From contig JAKZES010000039.1 of assembly GCA_022548915.1 (NCBI GenBank), forward strand, positions 1 through 51,252: 51,252 nucleotides of DNA. The letters are read 5' to 3'. The notes under the pieces are model-generated. The model was not told where the DNA came from. It ran no database searches and was given only the letters and a program-made list of their open reading frames with translations. This stretch comes from Verrucomicrobiaceae bacterium E54. GTDB lineage: Bacteria; Verrucomicrobiota; Verrucomicrobiia; Verrucomicrobiales; Akkermansiaceae. The translations under genes and the position numbers were made by a program. Positions 25,036-34,728 of the stretch are shown here, piece after piece (position 1 is the first letter of the stretch; each line of letters starts with the position of its first letter).

Positions 25036-26201
25036 GCGCGGACCTCGCCGACTTCTACCTGCGCCAGCTCCGGGACGACTGTCTGCCGTTCTGGTTCCCC
25101 CGCGCGGTCGATGAGCAGCACGGTGGATTCCTCCACTGCTTCGATCGCGACGGCACCCTGGTCGACAGCGACAAGTCGGTCTGGGCGCAGGGCCGCATGA
25201 GCTGGATGCTGCTCACCCTCTACCTGGAGATCGAGCGCCGTCCCGAGTGGCTTGCCTGGGCGGAAAGCGGCCTGCGCTTCCTCGAGGAGAAGTGCACCGA
25301 CCCCGAAGACGGACGCCTGTTCTTCCATGTCGCCCGCGACGGCACCCCGATCCGCAAGCGGCGCTACGCCTATTCGGAGAGCTTCGCTTCGATCGCCTTC
25401 GCCGCGCATGCCGCGGCCACCGGATCGGATGAATCGGCGACCAAGGCGCGCGCACTCTTCGATCGCTTCACCGACTGGCACTTCACCCCGGGCCGCATCC
25501 CGCCGAAGTTCACCGAGGCCCGCCCCCTCACCTCCCTCGGGCCGCGCATGATCACCCTGGTCACCGCGCAGGAACTCGAACTCCGCCTCGGCAAGAACGA
25601 CGAGATCAGCGCCTGGATCGACCGCTGCCTCGAGGAAATCGAAACGCTTTTCGTCAAACCCGACCTCCGCGTGGTGATGGAAAACGTCGCTCCCGACGGC
25701 TCGATCTCCGATCATTTCGACGGGCGCACCCTGAATCCCGGCCACGCGATCGAGGGCGCGTGGTTCATCATGGAGGAGGCCCGCCGCCGGGGCGATTCAC
25801 GCCTGGCGAAGCTCGGCTGCGACATGTTCGACTGGATGTGGGGGCGCGGCTGGGACCGGGAACACGGCGGTCTTTTCTACTTCCGCGACGTCTTCGACCG
25901 ACCGGTTCAGGAATACTGGCATGCGATGAAATTCTGGTGGCCGCACGACGAGGCGCTGATCGCGACCCTCATGGCCCACCAACTCACTGGCGAGACCGGC
26001 TATCTCGCCATGCACCGGCACTGCCAGCTCTGGGCCTTCGATCACTTCAGCGACCCCGAACACGGTGAATGGTACGGATACCTGCACCAGGATGGCCGAC
26101 CCTCCTCCAACCTCAAGGGCTCGCTCTGGAAATCCTTCTTCCACCACCCCCGGGCCCTGCTGCTGTGCCACCAACTCGCTTCCAGAATGATCAAAGACTG
26201 A
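25032..26201 (+). CDS. N-acylglucosamine 2-epimerase (AGE)
   Basis: AGE interconverts N-acetylmannosamine and N-acetylglucosamine, taking the lyase product into amino-sugar metabolism without ManNAc kinase. The 389-residue (alpha/alpha)6-barrel protein shows the family blocks WFPRAVDEQHGGFLHCFDRDG, KSVWAQGRMSWMLLTLY, RRYAYSESFASIAFAAH, LNPGHAIEGAWFIMEEA, MKFWWPHDEALIA and the C-terminal GSLWKSFFHHPRALL. The start is GTG 25032, which overlaps the nanA stop; the open frame extends upstream only into the antisense of nanA-coding logic. It closes the first three-gene nan unit. A 258-base gap follows. Confidence 0.92.
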   Translation: MSADLADFYLRQLRDDCLPFWFPRAVDEQHGGFLHCFDRDGTLVDSDKSVWAQGRMSWMLLTLYLEIERRPEWLAWAESGLRFLEEKCTDPEDGRLFFHVARDGTPIRKRRYAYSESFASIAFAAHAAATGSDESATKARALFDRFTDWHFTPGRIPPKFTEARPLTSLGPRMITLVTAQELELRLGKNDEISAWIDRCLEEIETLFVKPDLRVVMENVAPDGSISDHFDGRTLNPGHAIEGAWFIMEEARRRGDSRLAKLGCDMFDWMWGRGWDREHGGLFYFRDVFDRPVQEYWHAMKFWWPHDEALIATLMAHQLTGETGYLAMHRHCQLWAFDHFSDPEHGEWYGYLHQDGRPSSNLKGSLWKSFFHHPRALLLCHQLASRMIKD

Positions 26202-26459
26202 ACGAAGCGCTCCCTGCCGAGCCAGCCTCGGCTCCCGCAGATGAAGGAAACGCCGCCCGATCCACACCGGGAACGCCGACGCCAACCGTGGATTTCACCG
26301 AATAAAACAAATAGAAAGCCGAAAAAGATAGTCGCTACGCAAGCCGATCGGCTATCAACACCGGAACTATTTCCATCCTTCGAACTGTCAGGAAGGTTCT
26401 CGACGGGCGAACCTTCAAATTCATTCCTTCAGACCATTCCGAGAACGGAACCATCCAAC
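26202..26459 (+). promoter_or_regulatory. Intergenic region before the second operon unit
   Basis: The 258 bases between the epimerase and the ROK kinase include a locally AT-rich stretch (about 26300-26345). An open frame runs through it, but its residues are low-complexity and unlike any domain, so I treat it as non-coding. It probably holds a second promoter for the kinase-to-epimerase genes. A short palindrome, GCCGATCGGC (26342-26351), is present. Confidence 0.4.
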
Positions 26460-27860
26460 GTGAAAGCACTTCTTCCCACCCCTGCCGCGCACCGACCGGA
26501 GCTCGACCCGGAGTTCCTTCCCGCATCCTTGTGGACGCGCCAGTACCGGAGCCTCGGCGACGAGCACGGCACCCGTCCCATCGAGATCGAGTTGCTGCGG
26601 CCCGACGGTGCCGGGACGCGGCATGACGATGCACTTCTGCCCGACACCCCCGAATTTCACGAACTCAATCGCCATCACCTCGAACGGACCATCAAGTTCC
26701 TGTTGTGGGGCCGCGGCGGCAGCCGGGTCCGCCTGAAGGGATGTGCTGAACTCTGCGACGAACTTCAGCAAGCCTACGCTCCCGGCGGCGGGCGGGCATT
26801 CGATGCCGACTTCGTGGAGCGGGTCTTCGGTGAAGCCCTCACTATTCAGGATGCCTCGTCCGGATCGTCGGACTCCCCGCCCTCGACCGCTTCCGCAAGG
26901 GGAACCGACAGTGCCCTCAAGGGCTGCCGGATCGGCTTCGACCTCGGTGGCTCGGACCGCAAGTGTGCCGCCTTGATCGACGGCGAAGTGGTCTTCTCCG
27001 AGGAGATCCCCTGGGACCCCTATTTTCAGAAGGATCCATCGTACCACTACGAGGGCATCATGGACAGCCTCCGGCGCGCCGCCGCGCACCTGCCGCGGGT
27101 CGATGCGATCGGCGGATCGGCCGCCGGTGTCTACGTCGACAACCGGGTCCGCGTGGCGTCGCTGTTCCGCGGCGTGCCCGACGAGCTTTTCAAGGACCGT
27201 GTCGAGAACATCTTCCTCGATATCGCCCGCGAGTGGAACGACGTGCCCATCCGGGTCGTCAATGATGGCGACGTGACCGCTCTCGCCGGATCGATGTCGA
27301 TGAAGGACGGCGCCGTCCTCGGCTTCGCCATGGGCACCAGTTCGGCGGCAGGCTACGTCGACGGCGACGGATCGATCACCGACTGGCTTTCCGAACTTGC
27401 GTTCGTGCCCATCGACTATCGCGAGAATGCGCCGGCCGACGAGTGGTCCGGCGACATCGGCTGCGCGGTCCAGTATTTCAGCCAGCAGGGCGTCTCCCGC
27501 CTCATCCCCGCCTCCGGCCTCGAGATCGATCCCGAACTGGGCAAACCGGAGCAGCTTGTGAAGGTCCAGGAGTTCATGGAGGCCGGAGACGACCGCGCCG
27601 CCGCCATCTACCGCACCATCGGCACCTGCCTCGGATACTCGATCCCGCAGTTCGCCCGCTTTTACGAAATCCGGCATCTGCTGCTGCTGGGCCGCGTGAT
27701 GAGCGGCAAGGGCGGCGACCTGATCATCGAGCACGCCGACACCGTGCTGCGCGACGAATTCCCGGCCCTCGCCTCCACGCTCCAGATCAGCACGCCCGAT
27801 GAAAAGATGAAGCGCCACGGCCAGGCGATCGCCGCGGCCAGCCTCCCGGTCCTGCCGTGA
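26460..27860 (+). CDS. ROK-family sugar kinase with N-terminal extension
   Basis: From GTG 26460 the product is 466 residues. The ATP-binding DLGGSDRKCAA motif is at about 161-171 and GTSSAAGY at about 292, giving a ROK/hexokinase-like ASKHA kinase with an unusual N-terminal domain of about 150 residues. The standard ROK zinc motif (CxCGxxGCxE) is not present; only DIGCAVQYFSQQG aligns with it. Because it follows AGE and precedes a symporter, GlcNAc (to GlcNAc-6-P) is a likely substrate, but ManNAc or a neutral sugar is possible. The GTG is chosen because conserved-looking sequence starts there; the frame stays open to 26241. Confidence 0.75.
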   Translation: MKALLPTPAAHRPELDPEFLPASLWTRQYRSLGDEHGTRPIEIELLRPDGAGTRHDDALLPDTPEFHELNRHHLERTIKFLLWGRGGSRVRLKGCAELCDELQQAYAPGGGRAFDADFVERVFGEALTIQDASSGSSDSPPSTASARGTDSALKGCRIGFDLGGSDRKCAALIDGEVVFSEEIPWDPYFQKDPSYHYEGIMDSLRRAAAHLPRVDAIGGSAAGVYVDNRVRVASLFRGVPDELFKDRVENIFLDIAREWNDVPIRVVNDGDVTALAGSMSMKDGAVLGFAMGTSSAAGYVDGDGSITDWLSELAFVPIDYRENAPADEWSGDIGCAVQYFSQQGVSRLIPASGLEIDPELGKPEQLVKVQEFMEAGDDRAAAIYRTIGTCLGYSIPQFARFYEIRHLLLLGRVMSGKGGDLIIEHADTVLRDEFPALASTLQISTPDEKMKRHGQAIAAASLPVLP

Positions 27861-27906
27861 CGGACCCACGTCCGACAACCCACCGTCTCCCTCCCACAAC
27901 TCCATC

Positions 27907-29892
27907 ATGAGCCTGCAATCCATCGACTGGACCATCATCGGCATCTTCTTCGCCGTCGTCCTCGGCATCGGCTTCGTCGCCTCCCGGACGGCCGGCAAGA
28001 ACACCCAGGAATTCTTCCTCGGAGGCCGTGGCATGCCGTGGTGGCTGCTGGGCATCTCTATGGTGGCCTGCACCTTCTCCTGCGACACGCCGAACCTGGT
28101 CACCGGCATGGTGCGCGAGGACGGCGTCTCGAAGAACTGGGCGTGGTGGGCCTTCCTGATCACCGGCATGGTCACCGTCTTCATCTACGCCAAACTGTGG
28201 CGCCGATCGGAGGTGATGACCGACCTCGAGTTCTACGAGCTCCGCTACTCGGGCAAGGGCGCGGCCTTCCTCCGCGGATTCCGGTCCCTGTATCTCGGCT
28301 TCCTCTTCAACATCCTCATCATGGGAACGGTCACCCTCGCGGCGATCAAGATCGGCGGTGTGATGCTCAACCTGACCCCGCTTCAGACCGTCGTCTATGC
28401 CTCGATCTTCGTGGTGCTCTACGCCGCCATCGGCGGCTTGAAGGGCGTGATTTGGGCCGACTTCTTCCAGTATTCGATCGCCATGTTCGGAGCGGTCTAT
28501 GCCGCCTACGTGGCGGTACAACAGCCGGCGGTGCAGGAAATCGGCGGCCTCGCCGGACTGGTCGGACCCGACTCGCCGATCGCCGACAAGCTCCGCATCT
28601 TCCCCGATTTCGGCGACGCCTCGAAATGGGTCCCGCTGCTCTTCATCCCCCTCGCCGTGCAGTGGTGGGCCGCCTGGTATCCGGGTGCCGAACCCGGCGG
28701 CGGCGGCTATGTCGCCCAGCGCATGCTTGCCGCCAAGGACGAGAAGAACGCCATCGGTGCCACCCTGCTCTTCAATTTCCTGCACTACGCGATGCGCCCG
28801 TGGCCATGGATCATTGTCGCCCTCGCCTCGCTGGTCATCTATCCGATGGACCGGCCGGAAGAGCGGGAGGCCGCCGCAGCCACGCTCCGGAGCGCGCCCT
28901 ACGAGAGTTTGCTGATCCAGTATCAGGCCGGCGACCCCTCGCTGACGCCCGAGCAGACCGAGGAAATCCGCGCTCTCCTGCGCTCGAAGGACGGCCTCAC
29001 CAGCCTCGCCGGATCGGAGGCAGCGAGTGGCGTTGACGAGCAGTATCTGCGCCACGACATCGCCTACCCGGTGATGATCTCCAAGCTCGGCCCGGGATGG
29101 CTGGGCCTCGTCGTCGCCTCGCTCATCGCCGCCTACATGTCGACGATCGGCACCCACCTCAACTGGGGTTCGTCCTACGTCGTCAACGACTTCTACCAGC
29201 GCTTCGTCAATCCCAAGGCCTCCCAGAAGGAACTCGTGCGCGTCGGCCGGATCTGCACCGTGCTGCTGATGCTCCTGGCGGGACTCCTCTCGCTGACCGT
29301 GCTGCAGGATGCCACCCAGGCCTTCAATCTGCTGATCCTCTCCGGCGCCGGGTCGGGGATGATCTACCTCCTCCGCTGGTTCTGGTGGCGGGTCAACGCG
29401 GTCTCGGAGATCTCGGCCATGATCGTCACCACCCTGACCGCGATCACCGTCACCTTCATCGTGCCGAAATTCGTCGATGTCGGGACCGTGAAACTCGGCG
29501 TGCTCGACTGGGGCAGCCTGCAGTTCCTGATCACCGTTGCGATCACGACCGTCACCTGGCTGACCGCGACGCTCGTCACCAAGCCGTGCGAGACGAAGAC
29601 CCTGCGGAACTTCTATGCCAAGGTCCGTCCCGGCGGGCCCGGCTGGAGAAAGGTCGTCCAGGAAGCCGAATCCGAGGGTCTCGATCTCGAGGGTCCCGCC
29701 AAGGGCAAGGGCTGGGAACTCCCCTACGAGATCCTCTGCGTGTTCATCGGCCTGGTCATGATCTACTGCTCCCTCTTTGCCATCGGAAACTTTGTCTACG
29801 GCAAGATGATGATGGGAACCATCCTTGGCGCGGTTGCGGTCGTCAGCTGCTTCGCGCTGTTCTCCGTGTTCAACAAGACCCGCGCCAACTGA
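27907..29892 (+). CDS. SSS-family sodium/solute symporter
   Basis: The 661-residue membrane protein has about 14 TM helices and SSS features: DYNFFL-like GKNTQEFFLGGRGMPWW, SCDTPNLVTGM, GGLKGVIWADFFQY and the WYPGAEPGGGGYVAQRMLAAKDEKNA loop typical of a subgroup found in Planctomycetes, Verrucomicrobia and Bacteroidetes. A long hydrophilic loop (about 310-370) precedes the conserved core segment GLVVASLIAAYMSTIGTHLNWGSSY. The substrate is not evident. Its place between two sugar kinases suggests GalNAc, GlcNAc or a glycopeptide-derived sugar. It starts 46 bases after the ROK gene and ends 5 bases before the next. Confidence 0.9.
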   Translation: MSLQSIDWTIIGIFFAVVLGIGFVASRTAGKNTQEFFLGGRGMPWWLLGISMVACTFSCDTPNLVTGMVREDGVSKNWAWWAFLITGMVTVFIYAKLWRRSEVMTDLEFYELRYSGKGAAFLRGFRSLYLGFLFNILIMGTVTLAAIKIGGVMLNLTPLQTVVYASIFVVLYAAIGGLKGVIWADFFQYSIAMFGAVYAAYVAVQQPAVQEIGGLAGLVGPDSPIADKLRIFPDFGDASKWVPLLFIPLAVQWWAAWYPGAEPGGGGYVAQRMLAAKDEKNAIGATLLFNFLHYAMRPWPWIIVALASLVIYPMDRPEEREAAAATLRSAPYESLLIQYQAGDPSLTPEQTEEIRALLRSKDGLTSLAGSEAASGVDEQYLRHDIAYPVMISKLGPGWLGLVVASLIAAYMSTIGTHLNWGSSYVVNDFYQRFVNPKASQKELVRVGRICTVLLMLLAGLLSLTVLQDATQAFNLLILSGAGSGMIYLLRWFWWRVNAVSEISAMIVTTLTAITVTFIVPKFVDVGTVKLGVLDWGSLQFLITVAITTVTWLTATLVTKPCETKTLRNFYAKVRPGGPGWRKVVQEAESEGLDLEGPAKGKGWELPYEILCVFIGLVMIYCSLFAIGNFVYGKMMMGTILGAVAVVSCFALFSVFNKTRAN

Positions 29893-29897
29893 GCCCC

Positions 29898-30992
29898 ATG
29901 CACGACCTCGAAGCCATCTCTTCGAACTTCCTGATCCCCGCCGACTTCCAGTCGGCGGAACCGTACGGAAGCGGCCACATCAACGACACCTATGCCGTCC
30001 GATTCAGCCAGGCCGGCACCGGCGTCCGCTACATCTTCCAAAGGATCAACCATCACGTCTTTCCGGACCCGGTCGCCCTGATGAGGAACATCGAGCGGGT
30101 CTGCGCGCACTCACGCTCGAAGCTCGGCGGCCTCGACGCCTCGCGGCAAACGCTCACCCTCATCCCCACCCGCGACCTCCGGAACTGGCACGTCGACGGC
30201 GAGGATCACTGGCGTTGCTACCTGTTCATCGAGAATGCCCGCACCTACGACGCCATCCGAAGCCTCGATCAGGCGACCGAGGCGGCCCGCGCCTTCGGCC
30301 GGTTCCAGGGGATGCTCGCCGACCTGCCCGGCGGGCGTCTTTCCGAGACCATCCCCGACTTCCACCACACCCGGAAGCGCTTCGAGAACCTGGTCCGGGC
30401 TTTCGAAGCCGACGCCCATGGCAGGGCCGGCGCGGTGGCCGAGGAGATGGCCTTCATCCGCGAGCGGGAGGCCGATACCGACATCATCATCGACGCCCTC
30501 GAGTCCGGCCGCATTCCCGAGCGCATCACCCACAACGACACCAAGCTCAACAACGTCATGATCGACGATGCGACCGGCGAGGGCATCTGCGTGATCGACC
30601 TCGACACGGTGATGCCGGGCACGGCCCTCAACGACTTCGGCGACATGATCCGCACCGCCACCAATCCCGCGCGGGAGGACAGCAGGGACTTGTCCGAGAT
30701 CCGGATGAGGCCGGAGTACTTCGAGGCGATCGCCCGCGGCTACCTCGAGGGGGCGTCCGGTTTCCTCACCGAATCGGAAATCGAACTGCTGCCGGTCTCG
30801 GGCAAGCTGATGACCCTCGAGGTCGGCATTCGCTTTCTGACCGACTTCCTCGAGGGCGATATTTACTTCAAGACCCAGCGTGACGGGCACAACCTCGACC
30901 GCTGCCGATCCCAACTTCGACTTGTGGAATCCATCGAAGGGCAGATGGATGACATGAAGCAACGACTCGACTCACTCACCGCTGTTTTCTGA
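29898..30992 (+). CDS. NahK-like N-acetylhexosamine 1-kinase (APH fold)
   Basis: The 364-residue aminoglycoside-phosphotransferase-fold kinase has the Brenner-type motif THNDTKLNNVMID (about 211-223), the metal-binding VIDLDTVMPGT (about 232-242) and the N-terminal YGSGHINDTYAV loop. These blocks and the length match Bifidobacterium NahK, which phosphorylates GlcNAc and GalNAc at C1. This fits the following GH109-type enzyme (GalNAc release) and UDP-sugar epimerase. Other APH-family substrates cannot be excluded. Eighteen bases separate it from the next gene. Confidence 0.8.
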   Translation: MHDLEAISSNFLIPADFQSAEPYGSGHINDTYAVRFSQAGTGVRYIFQRINHHVFPDPVALMRNIERVCAHSRSKLGGLDASRQTLTLIPTRDLRNWHVDGEDHWRCYLFIENARTYDAIRSLDQATEAARAFGRFQGMLADLPGGRLSETIPDFHHTRKRFENLVRAFEADAHGRAGAVAEEMAFIREREADTDIIIDALESGRIPERITHNDTKLNNVMIDDATGEGICVIDLDTVMPGTALNDFGDMIRTATNPAREDSRDLSEIRMRPEYFEAIARGYLEGASGFLTESEIELLPVSGKLMTLEVGIRFLTDFLEGDIYFKTQRDGHNLDRCRSQLRLVESIEGQMDDMKQRLDSLTAVF

Positions 30993-31010
30993 AACCAATC
31001 CCGAACGAAC

Positions 31011-32492
31011 ATGAACGATCAACAACCCCACACTCCCGGCGAACACGCAACCCGGTCCCGCAGGGGCTTCCTCAAGGCCCTTGGCGGCGTCGGTGCCGGA
31101 CTCGCCGCCATCCCCGGCCTCTCCCAGGCCGCCCCATCCCGTCCGACCGGCGCCCGCTACATGGGCGGCTTCGTGGCGCCGAAGCTGGACAAGGTCAAAG
31201 TCGCGATCATCGGCGTCGGTGCCCGCGGACCGACCCATCTCGCCCATGCCGCTGCCGCGGAAGGGACCGAGTTCGTCGGGATCTGCGATCTTTACGAGGA
31301 TGCGGTCCAGCGGGCCAAGGAGCGCGTCCTCAAGGAGGACCCCGAGCGCCACAAGAACGTCAAGACCTACTCCGGTGACAAGCACGCCTACCGAAAGATG
31401 CTCGCCGAGACCAAGCCCGACGCGGTGTGGATCGCCACGCCCTGGGAATGGCACGCGCCGATGACCATCGACGCGATGAAAGCCGGTGCCCACGCCTTCG
31501 TCGAGGTGCCGCTGGCCGTCGGCATCGAGGAAATGTGGCGGATCATCGACACGTCGGAAAAGACCGGACGCCACTGCATGATGCTGGAGAACGTCAACTA
31601 CGGCCGGGAAGAACTGATGTTCCTCAACATGTGCCGTCAGGAGGTTTTCGGCGAAATCCTCCACGGCGAGGCCGCCTACATCCATGAACTCCGCGGCCAG
31701 ATGCGGCAGTATGAAAACGGGCGCGGCACCGGATCATGGCGCACGCTCCACTGGGCCAACGAGAACGGCAACCTCTACCCGACCCACGGCCTCGGCCCGG
31801 TCGCCCAGTACATGAACCTTGCCCGCAAGGACGACAACTTCCGGCGTTTGGTCTCCTTCTCGTCGCCGGCACGAAATCACGAACTCTACGCCAGGGAAGT
31901 GCTCGGCCCCGACTCGAAGTCGGCCAAGCTCGACTTTTCCAAGGGCGGCGACATCAACACCACGCTCATCAAGACCACCGCGGGCCGCACCCTCATGGTC
32001 CAATGGGACGAGAGCAGCCCACGCCCCTACAGCCGCCACAACCTGATCCAGGGGACCCGGGGCACCGGAGCCGGCTTCCCCAACCGGATCGCGCTGGACT
32101 ACACTTGGACGAACGCCACCCCCGCCCTGCGCAAGGTGCTCGATCTTCCCGAGGACAAGCCAAACCAGCATTCGAACTACCATGCGTGGATCGAGGGCGG
32201 AGGCTTCGACGCCTTCTACGAGCACTTCGACCACCCCCTATTCAAACGGATGCAGGACATTGCGAAAAAGCACGGCGGTCACGGCGGCATGGATGCCATC
32301 ATGAACTTCCGCGCGATCGAATGCCTCCGGAAGGGTGAGCCGCTCGACCAGAACGTGTACGAAGGCGTCTTCTGGTCCGCCGTCACCCCGCTGTCCCGCA
32401 AGTCGGTCGCCGAGGACGGGATGCCGCAGGACTTCCCCGACTTCACCCGCGGCGAGTGGAAGAACACCGCGCCGCTCGCCATCATCACCTGA
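31011..32492 (+). CDS. Tat-exported GH109-type glycosidase (Gfo/Idh/MocA fold)
   Basis: The 493-residue protein starts with a twin-arginine signal (SRRGFLKALGG, residues 16-26). An NAD-binding Rossmann fold follows (KVAIIGVGARGPTHL, about 62-76), then a Gfo/Idh/MocA C-terminal domain. The blocks GNLYPTHGLGPVAQY, SRHNLIQGTRG and HGGHGGMDAIM are typical of GH109 alpha-N-acetylgalactosaminidases, which cleave by a transient NAD-dependent oxidation and need export as a folded holoenzyme, hence Tat. It may therefore remove GalNAc from O-linked glycopeptides in the periplasm. Not every GH109-like protein has this activity. It is eight bases from kbl. Confidence 0.85.
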   Translation: MNDQQPHTPGEHATRSRRGFLKALGGVGAGLAAIPGLSQAAPSRPTGARYMGGFVAPKLDKVKVAIIGVGARGPTHLAHAAAAEGTEFVGICDLYEDAVQRAKERVLKEDPERHKNVKTYSGDKHAYRKMLAETKPDAVWIATPWEWHAPMTIDAMKAGAHAFVEVPLAVGIEEMWRIIDTSEKTGRHCMMLENVNYGREELMFLNMCRQEVFGEILHGEAAYIHELRGQMRQYENGRGTGSWRTLHWANENGNLYPTHGLGPVAQYMNLARKDDNFRRLVSFSSPARNHELYAREVLGPDSKSAKLDFSKGGDINTTLIKTTAGRTLMVQWDESSPRPYSRHNLIQGTRGTGAGFPNRIALDYTWTNATPALRKVLDLPEDKPNQHSNYHAWIEGGGFDAFYEHFDHPLFKRMQDIAKKHGGHGGMDAIMNFRAIECLRKGEPLDQNVYEGVFWSAVTPLSRKSVAEDGMPQDFPDFTRGEWKNTAPLAIIT

Positions 32493-32500
32493 TCGCCATC

Positions 32501-33676
32501 ATGACCGCATCCGTCTTCGAAAAACGCACCGAGGAAACGCTCCGGGGTCTCCGGGAGGCCGGCACCCTGAAGCAGCTTCGCCACGTCACCGGCCCGATGG
32601 GTCCGGTCGTCCGCCTCGAGGACGCCGGGGAGGTCATCGTGCTCTGCGCCAACAACTACCTCGGACTGGCCAACCACCCCGAAGTCGTCGAGGCCACCCG
32701 CAAGGGTCTCGGGCAATACGGGGCCGGCACCGCGTCGGTCCGCTTCATCTGCGGCACCTTCGACGCCCACCGCGAGCTCGAGCAGAAGCTTGCCGACTTC
32801 TCGGGGACCGAGGCGGCGCTCAGCTACGTCAGTTGCTGGAATGCCAACGAGGCCGCCATCGCCACGGCCGTCGGCCCGAAGGACGTCGTCCTCTCCGACG
32901 AACTGAACCACGCCAGCATCATCGACAGTTGCCGGCTTTCCCGACCGCTTCGGCGCGGTGTCTTCAAGCACCGCGACCTCGACGACCTACGTGAGAAGTT
33001 GCAGGCCGCCGCGGCCGAGGCCGAACTGATCTGGGTCATCACCGACGGCGTCTTCAGCATGGAGGGCTCGGTCGCCGACCTCGCGGCCACGCTGGAACTG
33101 TGCCGCGAGTTCAACGCGATGCTCGTGGTCGATGACTCGCACGGCGTCGGCGCGCTCGGCGCGACCGGCAAGGGCACCGCCGAACACTGCGGCGTGTGGG
33201 GCGAGATCGACGTCATCACCGGCACGCTCGGCAAGGCTCTTGGCGGAGCGGCCGGCGGCTACGTCGCCGCCAGCCAGCGCTTCATCGACCTGCTGGTTCA
33301 GCGCAGCCGCACCAGCCTGTTCTCCAACGCGCTGCCGGTGCCGGTGGCCTGCGGCGCGACCCGGGCGGTCGAGCTCATCCAGCGCGACACGACCCTGATC
33401 GATCGTCTGCGCGCGAACACCGCCGCCATCCGGACCGGGCTCACCGACCTCGGCTTCGAGCTGCAGGATTCCCCGAGCGCCATCCTGCCGATCATGATCG
33501 GCGACGAGGCCGAGGCGATCCGCAAGAGCGAACGCCTGCTGGAACTCGGCGTCTGGGTCGTCGCCTTCGGCTTTCCGGTCGTGCCCCGCGGCGAAGCCCG
33601 CCTGCGACTCCAGGTCTCCGCCGCCCTCACCAACGAGCACATCGAGCGCGTGCTCGCGGCTTTCGCCAAACTCTAA
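32501..33676 (+). CDS. kbl: Glycine C-acetyltransferase (2-amino-3-ketobutyrate CoA ligase)
   Basis: Kbl cleaves 2-amino-3-oxobutyrate with CoA to glycine and acetyl-CoA, the second step of threonine degradation. The 391-residue alpha-oxoamine synthase shows [40 protein letters not shown] and the PLP-binding [15 protein letters not shown] with Lys245. The ATG at 32501 gives the family start. It lies eight bases after the GH109-type gene and seven before tdh, so threonine breakdown is in the same transcription unit as GalNAc-related genes. Confidence 0.95.
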   Translation: MTASVFEKRTEETLRGLREAGTLKQLRHVTGPMGPVVRLEDAGEVIVLCANNYLGLANHPEVVEATRKGLGQYGAGTASVRFICGTFDAHRELEQKLADFSGTEAALSYVSCWNANEAAIATAVGPKDVVLSDELNHASIIDSCRLSRPLRRGVFKHRDLDDLREKLQAAAAEAELIWVITDGVFSMEGSVADLAATLELCREFNAMLVVDDSHGVGALGATGKGTAEHCGVWGEIDVITGTLGKALGGAAGGYVAASQRFIDLLVQRSRTSLFSNALPVPVACGATRAVELIQRDTTLIDRLRANTAAIRTGLTDLGFELQDSPSAILPIMIGDEAEAIRKSERLLELGVWVVAFGFPVVPRGEARLRLQVSAALTNEHIERVLAAFAKL

Positions 33677-33683
33677 CGAACGG

Positions 33684-34715
33684 ATGAAGGCCCTGGTCAA
33701 ATCCGCCGCCCGTCCGGGTCTCGACCTCGTCGAGGTTCCCGAGCCGGAACTCGGCATCAACGACGTGCTCATCCAGGTCGACCGGACCGGCATCTGCGGC
33801 ACCGACCTGCATATCTACAACTGGGACGCCTGGGCCCAGTCGGCGGTCTCACCCCCGCTGGTGATCGGCCACGAGTTTGTCGGACGCATCGTCGAGATGG
33901 GCTCGAACGTCACGGACTGCCGCATCGGCGACCTCGTGAGCGGCGAAGGCCACCTCGTCTGCGGCCGCTGCCGCAACTGCATGGCCGGCCGCCGCCACCT
34001 GTGCAAGGACACCCGCGGCGTGGGCGTCAACCACCCCGGTGCCTTCGCCGAGTACATCGCGCTGCCGGTCACCAATGTCTGGCACCACCAAGCCGGCATC
34101 GACCTCGACGTCGCCGCCATCTTCGATCCCTTCGGCAACGCCGCGCACACCGCGCTCCAGTTTCCCTGCCTGGGCGAGGACGTCCTGATCACCGGAGCGG
34201 GCCCGATCGGCATCATGGCCGCCGCGATCGCCCGCCATGCGGGTGCCCGCCACGTGGTCATCACCGACGTCAACCCCTACCGCCTCGATCTTGCGCGGAA
34301 GATGGGAGTCGACCTCGCCGTGGACGTCCGGACCGAGAAGCTCGAGGACGTCCGCAAGCAACTCGGCATCCGCGAGGGCTTCGACATCGGCCTGGAGATG
34401 TCCGGGAACCCCCAGGCCTTCAAGGACATGCTCGCCCACATGTGCCACGGCGGCCGGATCGCGATGCTCGGGATTCCCAGCCAGGAGCTCGCCATCGACT
34501 GGAACCGGGTCATCTTCAACATGCTCACCCTCAAGGGCGTCTACGGCAGGGAGATGTACGAGACCTGGTACCAGATGTCGGTGCTGGTCGAAGGTGGCCT
34601 CGATCTCCGGCCCGTCATCACCCACCGTCTCCCCTACACCGATTTCGAAGCCGGATTTGCCGCGATGAACGAGGGCAGCACCGGCAAGGTCATCCTCAAC
34701 TGGCTCGAAGCCTGA
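33684..34715 (+). CDS. tdh: L-threonine 3-dehydrogenase
   Basis: The zinc-dependent medium-chain dehydrogenase oxidises L-threonine to 2-amino-3-oxobutyrate, the substrate of Kbl. The 343-residue product shows the catalytic-zinc [14 protein letters not shown] and GHEFVG motifs, four structural-zinc cysteines ([19 protein letters not shown]), [12 protein letters not shown], the NAD-binding [13 protein letters not shown] and the Tdh-typical [11 protein letters not shown] near the end. It pairs with kbl with a seven-base gap. Confidence 0.96.
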   Translation: MKALVKSAARPGLDLVEVPEPELGINDVLIQVDRTGICGTDLHIYNWDAWAQSAVSPPLVIGHEFVGRIVEMGSNVTDCRIGDLVSGEGHLVCGRCRNCMAGRRHLCKDTRGVGVNHPGAFAEYIALPVTNVWHHQAGIDLDVAAIFDPFGNAAHTALQFPCLGEDVLITGAGPIGIMAAAIARHAGARHVVITDVNPYRLDLARKMGVDLAVDVRTEKLEDVRKQLGIREGFDIGLEMSGNPQAFKDMLAHMCHGGRIAMLGIPSQELAIDWNRVIFNMLTLKGVYGREMYETWYQMSVLVEGGLDLRPVITHRLPYTDFEAGFAAMNEGSTGKVILNWLEA

Positions 34716-34728
34716 CCCCCCAGTCCGC

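Noticed and set aside
26241-26459. N-terminal extension of the ROK kinase
   Set aside because: The residues are low complexity and the local composition is intergenic; the GTG at 26460 is the better start, though the frame is open.
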